From Erodium maritimum (lineage: Eukaryota; Streptophyta; Magnoliopsida; Geraniales; Geraniaceae): a DNA stretch of 64,000 nt. The position numbers and the translations under genes are program-made. Positions 23,622 to 34,860 of the stretch are shown here, piece by piece. The stretch is from contig OY997591.1 in NCBI GenBank assembly GCA_963921825.1, forward strand, positions 39,577,825 to 39,641,824, read 5' to 3'. Positions within the stretch are counted from its first letter, which is position 1, and each line of letters opens with the position of its first letter. The notes beneath the pieces were generated by a model. That model did not search any database. It had not been told where the DNA came from and was given only the letters and a program-made list of their open reading frames with translations.

Positions 23622-24737
23622 GTGCAGAGGGAGGTTCGTTTCGGGGGCGATCTGGACAAGTCATCAGCACCAGCAGCCGGTTTCAAGCTTTTTGTGTTCA
23701 ATCTCCCGTATGGTGTCGATGATGTGTGGCTTCGGGATTACTGCCAGTGTGCGGGGGAGGTGTTGAGAGCCAATGTTGCCCGGAAGCCTAACGGGTCGAG
23801 GGGTAAAGCTTCTGCTGCGTCTGGAGTAGGCGATAAATTCAGGTCGGAGGCGAACCCTAGACCGGTTGTGGCTGGGAAGATTGTCGAGTCACATGTTATG
23901 TCTTTGGAGAATGGGGTTTTGGGTGTGGCTCGGAACGAATGTTCAGTTTGTGACATTCAAGAAGCGATGAGCAGGCAAGGTGTGTTTGATGTTGAAGTTC
24001 GTGGATTCGGGAACAGAGTGTTCCTTATCACTTGTCCCGATCCAATATTTGCTAAGGAGCTGAGAGAGTCGGGGGTGGGGTGGCTGTAGACGTGGTTTGA
24101 GGTCGTGGAAGGGCCAGCATCCCTACTGAAGGAACCGGGCAGTTTTAGTTGGTTCGAGGTCTTGGGTGTCCCGTTTCATGGGTGGTCCACAGAGAATTTC
24201 AGCAGTATTGCCGGTGCAGTGGGTACTGTTGTTAGTGTGGTCGATACAGATCATCAGGGGGACTCTTTTGGAAAGGCCTTTGCGCTGGTTCATCGGTCTG
24301 CTGTAGTACCAGTGACAGTGTAGGTAGAGTTCTCGCTGGGTTCAGGTGTTTTTCTAGTGGTGCTCGTTCCAGTTGCCTCCAAGGAGGTTCCTTTCAGATG
24401 CGTTGGGACTATGTCAGAGTCGATCTCTTCGTCGGATCATTCGTTTTCCGGGAAGTCGATCCATTCTGTGCGTTCGATGGAACAGAAAGTTGCTGGGGCC
24501 TCGACATGTGATACTCGGGCCCAATCGGGTGAGGTAACCCCAAGCCCAATCCGACCTGTATCCTCTGGGCCGCAGATCACACCCTTCTCGCGGTTGTTTG
24601 GGGATAGTGAGGAAGTTGGAGATCGTTTACACCCTGTTTCATCGCCTGCCCTGGGAATACCGATTGCTTCGCCTGATGAGTCGGCATGGGAAGCTTTTTT
24701 GGCAGCTGGTCCTCTGCCGGTGGATGTCGAGCAGTAG
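23622..24737 (+). pseudogene. LINE ORF1 (RNA-binding protein), broken by stops
   Basis: The N-terminal part reads FKLFVFNLPYGVDDVWLRDY, matching the first strand and helix of an RRM. The central part holds WFEVLGVPFHGWSTENF, the pattern of the DUF4283-type domain of plant LINE ORF1 proteins. The protein would coat LINE RNA. Two in-frame amber stops (24087-24089 and 24321-24323) cut the frame, and a third (24735-24737) ends it. After that stop the same frame continues with RRKRGRPRKG, an AT-hook-like basic patch that may have been its original C-terminus. No ATG begins the frame. All three stops are TAG, one substitution from CAG or TGG. Confidence 0.8.
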
Positions 24738-25079
24738 AGGAGGAAACGTGGGAGGCCGAGGAAGGGGGCTCCAAAGCCAGTAGTATCACCGACTACGTAT
24801 TATCAAACTCGGTCTCGTTCACGTTCGATCGGGACTGGTGGCAGCTCAGGCCCTGTTTTGATTGATATTGCTCGGAAGCTTAAAAATGGTTCGGGGGATT
24901 GGTCGTATTGCAAAAATGTAGGCAAAAAGGCGCTTTATCTTGGTCCGCTGGTGCTGGAGCAATTTGACTCTTTGGACCTCGAAATACCTCAACGCTCCTT
25001 GCAAGAAGACAGGCTCAGTGACCGGCCTTTCAGGTACGTCGGGAGACCCTGTTTTGGGGTCTTCTTTCTGATTTTTTTG

Positions 25080-28000
25080 ATGAAGTTCCTCACGTGGAAC
25101 GTGAGAGGTATGCATTCCGATGCTAAGCGGAATTGCATTAAAAAGCTGGTTTTTTCGAATGATGTTGATGTGGTTATGTTGCAAGAAACGAAACTTTCTG
25201 TTGTGAACACGGGAATTCTTAGAAGTTGTGGTTTTGATGTTGGATGGGAGTGTGATTGGGTCCCGACAAATGGGACGGCCGGTGGTAATCTGATTGCTTG
25301 GAGGTTGTCGGTTTTTGCTAAATCGATCTCTCTGTTGGATCATAACTCTATTTGTTGGAACGGGTTGCATGTTAGTACTAATGTCCCTGTCAGTTTTGTG
25401 ACTGTTTATGCGCCATGCAGGGCTCGGGATAGAGTGAGTTATTGGGCTTCTTTATGTGCAAAACGCTCACAGCTCCATGATATTTTGTTTGTTGGTGGAC
25501 ACTTTAACTCAGTTTTATCAGTGGAGAAGCATCGTGGTAGTAGTTTTAACAGGGGAGATAGTCAATTGTTTGCAGACTTTGTGGAAGACATGCAATTGGT
25601 TGATTTGTCCTTGATGGGTGCTGAGTATACATGGTATGACTCGGGTTCTAAGGCCTCAAGGTTGGATCGTTTTCTTGTATCGCAGGATGCGTTATCCGCC
25701 TTTGGAGCTTTGGAGCAGTGGAGTCTCCCAAGAGGTGTTTCTGATCATCGGCCGATGATTTTGGTGATGGAGGTGGTAGATTGGGGGTCGAAACCGGTGA
25801 GGTTTTTGAATGCTTGGTTAGAGCATAAATCTTTCTTGCCTACTGTACGTATGTTATGGGAGTCCTATGCTGTGGAAGGTGACCCTGATTTTGTGCTCTG
25901 GGTGAAATTGAGGAATCTTCGAAGGGACCTTCAAGTGTGGAATCAGGAGGTCTTTGGCAAATTGGAGACCGAGGTAGCTACCTTGGCCTCTGAGCTGGAC
26001 GGTTGGGATGGCCTGTTGGATGGTAGGGCGTTGTCTGGGGAGGAACGAACGAAGAGAGCCCTGTGTAGGGCTCGCCTCTTACAAAAACAAAGGTGGTTGG
26101 CCAAGGTGTGGTGTCAAAAGGCCCGGTTCCGTTGGTTTAAAGGGGGAGATCGCTGCACCCGATTTTTCCATCGGATTGCAAATTTCAGGGCCACGAGGAA
26201 TAGGGTTTCTCGGTCACGTGTAGGCCAAGGTGTTGTTTCTAGCCTGGGGGAGATTAAACGGGCGGCCGTGGAGCATTTCTCCGCCCGTTTTTCTGTTGAT
26301 CCGAGGATTGAGGTGAACCTACCCGACCTCCCGTTTCGTTCCATCTCAACGGTCCAAGCAGATTGGTTGGAAGCCGGCTTTGGGGCGGACGAGGTGCTTT
26401 TGGCGGTAAAGGGTTGTGGTGGTGACAAGGCCCTAGGGCTCGATGGCTTCTCGATGAAGTTTTATCGGGACTGTTGGAGTGTGGTGGGCGGTGATGTGGT
26501 GCGTTTCTTATCGGCCTTCCATGGATCCGGGAAGCTGGGCAAGGGTCTTAACTCGTCTTTCCTAACATTGATTCCAAAGTCAGGGACGGCTAGTAGCTTT
26601 GATGATTATCGCCCGATCAGTTTGATATCCGGCCCGTACAAGATATTGGCTAAAGTGCTAGCAAATCGGTTGAAAAAGTTGCTTCCTGACTTGATTAGTG
26701 ACACTCAGAGTGCGTTTGTGGCGGGAAGACATTTGGTTGATGGTGTTCTTATAGCTTCAGAATTACTACAGAAGCTGAAGACCACTAAGACAGAAGTTGT
26801 TTTGTTAAAACTGGATTTCGAAAAGGCCTACGATAAGGTTCATTGGGGGTACATTGATCGAGTCTTGGAAGCAATGGGCTTTGGAGGTAAGTGGAGAGGG
26901 TGGATGCAGAGCTGCTTTCGTGCCCTTGTTTCGGTGTTGATAAATGGCTCGCCAAGTGGAGATTTCCCGGTCTCCAATGGTATCAGGCAGGGTTGCCCAT
27001 TATCTCCTTTCTTGTTTTTGATTGCAGCAGAGGGACTACACCAACTTTTGGAGGAAGGGAAGCGGTGTGGGCTCTTTAGTGGTGTAGACATTGGGTCGTC
27101 TGGATTGTCTCTTTCTCATCTACAATTTGCGGACGACACCTTGTTGTTTGTGAAAGGAGATTTGGCGAGTATAGCTTTTGTTTAAGACTTGTTGGAACGT
27201 TTTCAGAAGGGTTTGGGGCTAAAGATCAATTTCCACAAGTCCACTGCAGTTATTCTGAATTAATCTGGTTTCTCGGCCTCTGATGTGTCATGGCTCCTTG
27301 GGTGTCAGGTGGGGTCACTTCCTATGAAATATCTAGGGTTCTGGTTGGGTGCGAATCCAAGGAAGGTGGCTTCATGGGATCCAGTGGTGGACAAGTTCAA
27401 GAAGTCTTTGGGCTTATGGAAGTTGAAGAATCTAAATATGGCCGGCCGCATCGTTTTGATTAAATCCACCTTATCGGCGTTGCCCATTTTCTACATGTCC
27501 CTACATAGAGCACCCAAGAAGGTCAGTGCTATTTTAGAGGCTTGGCAGAGGCGTTTTCTGTGGACTAACCCCTACACAGGTAAATTGTTCTGTAAAGTCA
27601 AGTGGAGTAAGGTTTGCAGAGGTCGGGAGGAGGGAGGTATTGGGATTAGGCGTTTGGAAGGGATGAATACTAGTCTGTTGGCCAAGTTGTGGTGGAGGTT
27701 TGCTTCAGAAGTTGATTCCCTGTGGAAGAAGGTCGTTTGTGCCTTGTATGGTTGGGATCCTTCGGATTGGGATTTAGCCAAGTTGGATAAGCCAGGTTCG
27801 TCATTCTTATTATCTCATATTATGTTCTTGGCCTCAGTTCCGAGTTTCTTGGAGCTTTTTGGGAATCAGGGTGTGCATTGGTCCTTGGGGAGTGGTGATA
27901 GGATCTCTATTTTTGGGATGATGTTTGGGTGGGTAATGTTCCCTTGCGATATAGGTTTCCAGCCTTGTTTCTGGTTTGTCCGGCCAAATTCGCCAAGGTG

Positions 28001-28771
28001 GAGTTTTTTTGGTCGTTGGGCCATAGGAGGATTGGTTTCAGTCGGGATCTTGAGGACTGGGAGGAGATTTCGGCTGGGTATCTCTTTGACTTGTTGGTGA
28101 CTGTGCAGGTTCGGCCTGATAGGTGTGATACTCTTGTGTGGGTAAAGCAGCCGAAGGGCTTTTCGGTGGCTACAACTTATTCTGAGTTGTTGGGGTTGGG
28201 GGCCACTCGGAGCGTGGTAGGATGGGCTTCGATTCTTTGGGTGAAAGGGCTTCCCCCGAAGTTCTGTGTCTTTGTGTGGTTGGCGGCGCACAGGGCTTTA
28301 CTCACTATGGAGTTTCTGGAAAGCAGGGGGGTTCACATTTCCCTAAATCGTATGCTCTGCTTGTTCTGTAAGGCTTCTTTTGAAGAGGTTGATCATATGT
28401 TGTTGCATTGTCAGTATTCTGGGGCGATTTAGTCAAAAATTTCAGTTTGGTGGGGTGTTTTTGGTCCTATGCCTAAGCCTGTTGCAGAAGTCTTATTGTG
28501 GTGGAAGGGGCTGGGTCCGGTTTGGTGGTGGACAGGGTGGGTTCGTGTAGGTTACTTGACATTGTGGCATGTGTGGTTAGTGAGAAATGTGGATGCTTTT
28601 AACTCCGTTATGTTATCTGTTGATGAGGTGGTGGCCAAGGTGAAGCATCATTATTTTAGCCTGATGTGGAGTTCGGGGGCACTACGTCAGGGTGTCACTT
28701 GTGAGTTCTGGTTGAGGGACCCTGCGAGATGTTTGAGGAGGAAGGGAGACCGTCGGTATGGGTTGCTGTGA
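25080..28771 (+). pseudogene. LINE ORF2: endonuclease and reverse transcriptase, broken
   Basis: The likely start is the ATG at 25080 (MKFLTWNVRG), the usual beginning of the apurinic-like endonuclease; the frame is also open upstream to 24738. Endonuclease motifs: WNVRG, LQETK, SRLDRF and SDHRP. The family GDFN motif reads GHFN, His codon at 25500-25502. Reverse transcriptase motifs: LDFEKAYDKVHW (26811-26846), GIRQGCPLSPFLF and FADD (27126-27137). The C-terminal zf-RVT-like part lies at about 28250-28430 (CLFCKASFEEVDHMLLHC). Defects: TAA at 27183 and 27261, a one-base loss in the T-run 27910-27914, and a TAG at about 28430. It would nick target DNA and copy LINE RNA in place; this copy cannot. 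Confidence 0.92.
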
Positions 28772-28963
28772 CAAAGAGCTCGGCGGGCGGTTTTCTGTTT
28801 CTTTTTGTTGATTAGTTTCGGTTTTGATAGTTGTTCATCGGACTATTGGGACTGTTTGTTACTTTGGTTTTTGTTTCTCATTGTAGCAGTTTTGGTAGGG
28901 GGAAAAAGCTCTAACTGAGCTGTTTTCTTCGCTTCGCTTCTATGCTTTATAGAACGAATGCTC

Positions 28964-28969
28964 AATAAA
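28964..28969 (+). promoter_or_regulatory. Polyadenylation signal of the LINE
   Basis: AATAAA 13 bp before the terminal A-run (28983-28991), in the usual place for the 3' end of a LINE transcript. Confidence 0.75.
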
Positions 28970-28991
28970 ATCTTCGCTTATCAAAAAAAAA

Positions 28992-29714
28992 TTAAGTAGG
29001 AATAATAAATTCTGCTTTGAAGTCCCTTTTTGGACCCGTATGGGCCTCTAGTTATGTATACACATAGATATGCCTATTAAAGTACCCCACCTTCCTGGTA
29101 ACCCAATCCAAGACCGTTTGGGTTTTAAACAAAATAGTCTATCATCTAGACACACTATAGTATGTAAGATATCAGTAGTTGTGTACACAAATTGTGCTTT
29201 TTATACCCTCAAAGGATTTGTATGCACCTTTAGTTGTGTATACACATAGGTATACCTATTAAAGTACTCCCACAAACCTTGGGAACCCAAAAATGAGACC
29301 GTTTGTGATTGACTCAAAATAATCTTTCATCTAGACATATTGTAGTATGTAAGTAATCAGGAGTAAAAAATTGTTGTTTTTGTTCCGCAAAGGACTCCTA
29401 TGGGCCTTTAGTTGTGTATAGACATTGATATGCCTAGTAAAGTACCCCACCAACAGTGGAAAAACTCAATCCGAGACCATTTGGGCTTCAAACAAAATAG
29501 CCTCCCATCTGGACATACACTACAGTATGTAAGAAATCAGTAGGAGTAACATATTGATTTTTTTGTCCCTCAAGGGACTCGCATGGGCTTCTAGTTGTGT
29601 ATATACATAGAGATACATATTAAAGCACCCCACCAACCGTGGGAACCCAATTCGAGACCGTTTGGGCCCCAATCAAGTTTTTCTCTCGTCTAGACATACT
29701 ATAGTTGTGTATAC
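28992..29714. repeat. Satellite array block 5, transitional monomers
   Basis: Four to five monomers lie between the LINE tail and the gypsy element. The first two resemble types typical of the right-hand blocks (cacctacctggtaaccc; 'tttttataccctcaaaggatttg'). The later ones resemble left-hand C, A and B types. The last is split at tatac (29710-29714), one copy of the target-site duplication of the next element. Confidence 0.9.
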
Positions 29715-32231
29715 TGTAAAACCCACTTCGTGTAAAAGTGTAGTAAAGTGCAAGCTGAAACGTGAGGGTAGAAGTCTGCAACAAGCTGTATTTTGAAAGA
29801 AAAAAAAAAGGGAAGCAGTAGTTTGGGCCGAGATCGAGTTTGGGCCAGCTCCGACCCATTCACATCAAGTGTGCAGCCCAGCCTGCAAGCCCAACCCAGA
29901 CTCGCGCAGTTCCACTATAAAAAGGGGCCGAAACCCTAACTCGGGTACTGTAAACATCTGCCCTTTGCTCCTTCGGCTCCCTCTCGCCAGAAGTCTCTTG
30001 AACCTCGCCGTCGAGCTTCTCCCTCCTCCGGCCGTTCACCTCCGTCAAACCCTTCACCACCTTCCTCTTCTCCTTCAGCTTTCGTCTCGACAAAGCCCCA
30101 AACCAGAGAGACCCTCCGGCCGTCCTTCGTCTTCTTCGAACCAGACGTACCAGCGCCGCCGACGGGAGTTTCGAACTGGCCGTGTGCACCAGAGGCGGTG
30201 GGTGTCCGTCTCGACCCTCCTCTCGACGTCTCTCTTCCTCCTCGACCTCGTATCGACCGGATTCGCCCTTTCCAGGCTCGATTCGAGTGTCTTCAGACGG
30301 TACCCTCGCCGGCGAGTTGTCCCCGTCAGATCCGTTGCGAGGAAGATCGGGACCGCGCCTCCGAGCACCCACAGCCCACCCTCGGCATCGCCAAAAGCCC
30401 CACCACCTCCTCCATCGCCCTTTCTTCTCCCCTCTAGCTCCCTTACGCCGTGGACGACGGCCGGAGCAACCTTTGCTCGCCGACGTCGTGTCCAGCTCAG
30501 GGCGAGCTTAGCAGGCCAGTTTGGGCAGGGCAAACCGGGCCTTGGGCCTGGGGGAAGATCGGGCCGGACAGAACAGAAGACGGGCCTTGGGCCCAGTTGG
30601 ACTTCAGGACCGGGTCTGGACCGGGTTCGGGTTCGGATCCGGGTCAATCGGACTGTTAAGGAAACCGTTTTAAAATCAGATTTAATTAACCGGTTTAACG
30701 AACTCAAGGTGAGATTTTGAACGGGAAATTCTTGGTTAAATCAGAGGACCTCTGGACTTTTATCATTTGTTTGATTGGACTTTTCTTTGTCAAATCTAGA
30801 CGGGACTTCGCCCGAGATCAAGGGCTTGGACCCGAGCTAGAGGAGCAAAGATCACGCCGGGAACCGAGTGAAGAACGAAGTGGTGATCACCGGGCTTATC
30901 ATCAGAGTGTTGAGAGGAAGATCTTGAGGTAGGGAAAGTCTTAACTTCTCGTTTAAATGCTTAGGATGCATGACTAGGATAATAAAATCGGAAATGTCCT
31001 AGAAATGCCTATAGGATGCGAATAACTAGAATAATTGTCTTTAAATTACTAATAACCGAAAGTGTCTAGTGGTGAATGAATAGGATGCCGATCACTAGTG
31101 TAATTCGCTTTCAATAATTGGGAATTGTTTGACTGGTAGAGCGGCCTTGGCAAAGCCCTCGGATTAGTTGCGTGTTAGGATCACATGCTTGGTTGTTTGG
31201 TTGCTTAGTGGATAGGCTAAAGAGTCTAATGGAACTAGTTGAATTGCATATTTGGATGCTCGTTTGAAGGTTTTCATGTTTGGTTGATTGAACTCGTATT
31301 GGACTGTTGGCTGTATTTGGATGATTGCTTGATTTCCTTAAATGATTGCTTGGAGCATCGAGTATGACTGGTTGCACCGAGCGGTGCAATCAGGTGATCG
31401 ATGCCCCGATGGTTCGAGACTGGTAAGTGAACGGTAAGTTGTGATTGTGTGATTCGTGTGTTGTGATCATGAGATTCGTGTGTTGTGTGTTGTGGTGAAA
31501 CGGTGATGCGTGAGCTATGTGTGATAGTGAATTGGTGTTCGTTGGGAATGGATTGCTTCGTGTTTCGGTTTGAGTGTGTTACTCAATTGTCATTTGATTA
31601 TTATTGAATTGCCCAAGTGTATGCTCCCTATGGGAGTAATACCTTGGTTCCCGAGGACATAAAATCCTTTGGAGACGTTTCTGAGAATCCCGATGATAAG
31701 CGCCCCGAAGGGTTGTTTCCGGTCGCCTCAATGATATGCGTCTCCTCTGGATTGGAGGGAAAATCCGAGAGGACACATCGTATGTGGATCGGAGGGTGGT
31801 GACTTCATGTGCCACGGCATTGATTGGTTTACTTATTGCCTGTGATTGTTAAAAGTTATCTTGTTGACCTTGCTGATGAAAGTATTGAGTTTAAAGTCAA
31901 CCATGCTATGTATTTTTCCCTACAGAGCGCAAGCTCACCCCTATGAGTTTATTGATGTGTTTACAGGCTTGATTGAGGAGTAGAGGCTCGGGAGCTTCTT
32001 GGTGTGGGTGTCTATAGAGACTTCGCTTTTATTTTATTTCTGTTTGGAACAAACCTTGTGGAGGATTATTATTACACCCCTGGAGGGTTATTTATGTTTT
32101 AAACCGAATTTTGTGGATTTAAGTTTCATATTGGAGTTTTTCAGGAACTTATTGTTGAATTATTGCCTTTTAAATCATTTATTACTAGTCATGCCTCGAG
32201 TCCGGGCAAGAACCGGATTTGGGGCGTGACA
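29715..32231 (+). repeat. 5' LTR of the 11-kb gypsy element
   Basis: TG...CA ends, immediately followed by the PBS. A TATA box and a GC-rich transcribed region are visible. The 3' half (about 31080-32231) is the part found reversed at 7915-9000. A 283-codon open frame at 29869-30720 and opposite-strand frames exist in both LTRs but resemble no known protein; they come from GC-rich, stop-poor sequence. Confidence 0.93.
29916..29923 (+). promoter_or_regulatory. TATA box of the 5' LTR
   Basis: tataaaaa within ccactataaaaagggg, about 200 bp into the LTR, with a copy at 38472-38479 in the other LTR. It is the likely core promoter for element RNA, with the U3/R border shortly downstream. Confidence 0.7.
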
Positions 32232-32234
32232 ATT

Positions 32235-32250
32235 TGGTATCAGAGCCTGG
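32235..32250 (+). other. Primer-binding site of the 11-kb gypsy element
   Basis: TGGTATCAGAGCCTGG, three bases after the LTR end, complementary to initiator methionine tRNA. Confidence 0.93.
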
Positions 32251-32692
32251 TTTCATTTGAAACAGGTGTCTTGTGAATTGGTTTTCAAACCTCGGACCGA
32301 AGTCAATTAGGTGGGTAGAGTTAGGGAGTCTGAGTCGTGCTACTTGGTGATGCGATTTGGAAACATTGATGCAGAGAGTTGGAACGACCTGAGTCATGAG
32401 TCGCTTTAATGTTTGTCCTAAATGAAATCTTTACACTACAATGTTTGCATTACTTGAGTGGTACCCTCTCCCTAGTGATCGGTGAAGCCGAATGCTTGAG
32501 ATCGGAATTGTATTAACGGGCGATGATCGACCCGCTATGCATTCGTTGTAGAGTGAGCCAACGGTTGTGGTGTTGCCATTTTGGTGGATCATTTCGAAAA
32601 TTTTCAAGTTGTAGGTTGGTCTAGTTCAAGTGTTGACTTGTTTGATTGACCGCTTTTTGGAGCATGAGTACTCCATGTGTGCTTGTATTGAA

Positions 32693-33060
32693 TGTTTTGA
32701 GTGGGGTCGCCGAACCCGTGTCTTTACCTTTGGTGTTTTGGGAGGCCATGTGTGCCCGTGGGGTTGTTGAGAGCCCGTGGTTGACTGTTGAGTCTTGGGT
32801 GGCCATGAGAGCCCGTGTTATTATTTGTGTTTGGGTGACCATGAGAGCCCGTGTACTAAGGTTGGTATCTTTGGCTGGCCTCGGGGAGCTTGCGAGCACT
32901 CTTTGGCTGGCCTCGGGGAGGTTGCGAGCACTCTTTGGCTGGCCTCGGGGAGGTTGCGAGCATTCTTTGGCTGGCCTCGGGGAGGTTGTGAGCACTCTTT
33001 GGTTGGCCTCGGGGAGGTTGCGAGCATTCTTTGGCTGGCTTACGAGTTAGAGTCTCGGTA
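32693..33060 (+). repeat. Internal minisatellite shared with the 3.5-kb gypsy LTRs
   Basis: The start repeats the ggccatgagagcccgtg type of unit found at 18960-19720. It then runs into five or so 32-bp units with ggctggcctcggggaggttg and gcgagcactcttt (about 32870-33040), and ends with ggcttacgagttagagtctc as at 19127-19150. In the other family this sequence lies inside the LTR; here it is in the internal leader. Confidence 0.85.
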
Positions 33061-33086
33061 AGTTGCGAGCGTGTTTTATTGTTGAG

Positions 33087-33190
33087 ATTTGGGGCACGAG
33101 AATCCCGTATGCCCGTGTGTGGTGAGTTTGGGGCACGAGAACCCCGTATGCCCATGTGTGGTGAGTTTGGGGCACGAGCACCCCGTAGTA
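33087..33190 (+). repeat. About 42-bp tandem repeat in the leader
   Basis: Two full units and one partial unit of tttggggcacgagaaccccg plus tatgcccgtgtgtggtgag. No function seen. Confidence 0.8.
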
Positions 33191-34326
33191 TTTAGGAGTA
33201 CGAGAACTCCGTTTTTTTACTGTGTGGTGTCTTTGGCCGAGCATGAGAACTCTGCATACTTTGTCTTGTGGATTTGTGTCGGTAATTGTCCCGCTTAAGC
33301 GGAGGGTTAAAGGGAATTACGAATGGGTCATGCCGAATTTTCGGTAGGACTGTAATAATTGTACTATCACGGGTTGACTCAGGGGCGCCACTGTAGTCGA
33401 GCGTGATGGTTTGATGTCAAGTTATTACAATGAGGATCGGGGACGCCTGAATCGAGTTGTAACAACATGAGATCGACATGAAAAGTTTTGGGTAAAAGTC
33501 AAGAAATGGGAATCTTTGGAAGGGAAGGAAGGGTTAAGGGTGATTGTGGAATTGAATTGTGTTAAGTGCTAAACCCCTCTTTGTGAAAGGATACCCGAGC
33601 AAGGGGTATGCCTGTTGATTTGTGCTTTGTGTGGTGTGCTTGAGTTGGAACCCTCCTGTGGGAGTTGGTGGTTGATTGCTTAAATCGCTGGTTGTTGTTG
33701 TGAGACGCTTAGAGATGCGAACTTGTGTGCTATTATATATGAGTATATATATCTACTAAGTGTGAGAGGTGTAAACTTTGGGTGACTTGTGAGAAGCACG
33801 TGAACGTCCTTGTACTTGATCGAACTGTTGTTTTCTGTGTGAGACGCACGAGGTGCGGGTCTCTTGTCTACAAAAGTGTTACTTATGACTTTACGACTTA
33901 CTTTTGATCCAAGTGGGATCCAGTGAAGACGCACGAGAACGACATGTTTGGGTTAAACTGATTTTTGAACCTATAGTTGCTAAGGGCAGTGAGCTGGTGA
34001 GATGTCACGTATTTATATCCTGGAGAGTACCAAGAGCCGTCCAGCTGTGGGGCAGAGCCAGACACCAGCTGTTGTTTTGGCAGGGGCAGTGAGTGCCCAG
34101 GGAGCTGCTCCCATAGAGCACCAGAGTTTCGGGGATAGACCGGTAGGGTCATCATCTAGAGTTCCTCCAGTCGCAGAGCCGACTCAAGCGGCCTGATTGA
34201 TGAGGTGGTTCACGCAGTGTTAGATGCGCTCAGCATGAGAGTACAACACCGGCACAAGAGTCTGTGCCTACCGCCGACGCGGTCACTACCGAGATGCCAG
34301 GCCAGGTGGACGGTTTGGCACTCAGG
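33191..34326 (+). other. Leader of the 11-kb gypsy element
   Basis: No long frame. The part 33375-33463 matches the leader of the element at 50847-60431 (56591-56689, reversed), including the core gactcaggggcgcc and ggggacgcctg. A short open frame at 34002-34196 may be a fragment of a gag N-terminus but shows no diagnostic motif. Confidence 0.6.
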
Positions 34327-34860
34327 AGTTTTCTTAAGTTGAGTACACCAGTTTGATCCGGGAATTTAGACCCCGAGGCAGTTGTATTATGGTTGGAGTG
34401 GATTACCCACAACCTTAATACGTTTAGAGTATTCGGATATTCGTTGGAGAATATGTTCTGCGACCTCCCGACTGAGGGAGAAGCACAGTGTTGGTGGCAA
34501 CGTGTGCAGACCAGATTTGGAAATGACTTCCAACCGTTCAGCGGACTGTCCTTGGGACAGTGTTTCCTTTGATCTATTCGAGATGACCCACACCGGCAGT
34601 TTTGGATCTGGATTGGAAAGGGGTGACCGTCTATGAGTATTAGGCGAGGTTCATGTCCCCGTATCGCTTCGCACCCGGGATGGTGCCGACCGAGAAGGGT
34701 CGTCGTAGGCATTTGAGAAGGGACTCAATTCTCTTGGCACAGATTGAGTCATTGCTTCAGAACCGTGGACGATTCAGCACTAGTGGAGCAAACACTAGCG
34801 GTAGAGAGACATGTTGGGAAACCTCCAAGGCGCGGAAGACCAGGCCGAGGCCGAGAGACT
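34327..34860 (+). pseudogene. Ty3/gypsy gag remnant, frameshifted
   Basis: Translation in pieces gives FLKLSTPV, then WLEWITHNLNTF, then AQCWWQRVQTRFG, the retrotransposon gag core. In another frame follow LDLDWKGVTVYEY, a stop, and ARFMSPYRFAPGMVP. The order and spacing match the gag of the minus-strand element at 50847-60431 (FLDLEQEGMTMAEYEARF). Stops and at least one frameshift break it. The zinc knuckle region is not recognisable downstream. It once encoded the RNA-packaging protein. Confidence 0.75.

Larger units (their letters stand above)
23551..28991 (+). mobile_element. L1-like LINE, nearly full length, inactive
   Basis: In order: a 23-bp repeat cluster, ORF1, ORF2 with endonuclease, reverse transcriptase and a zf-RVT-like C-terminal region, a short 3' UTR, a polyadenylation signal (aataaa at 28964-28969) and an A-run to 28991. 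Layout and length fit a plant L1-type non-LTR retrotransposon. Both ORFs share a reading frame interrupted by five stops, followed by a frameshift and one further stop. No in-frame ATG is seen at the start of ORF1, so the 5' end may be slightly truncated. Satellite sequence resumes right after the tail. No clear target-site duplication was found. Confidence 0.9.

Noticed and set aside
29869..30720. A 283-codon open frame on the plus strand, with overlapping long frames on the minus strand (30075-30707, 29860-30372), repeated in the second LTR
   Set aside because: It lies wholly in GC-rich LTR sequence, is open in several frames at once, resembles no known domain, and differs by indels between the two LTRs.
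32646..33061. Repetitive open frames (WLASGRLRA-type repeats) in the internal minisatellite
   Set aside because: They result from 32-bp units cycling through frames; opposite-strand frames are equally open. No protein signal.
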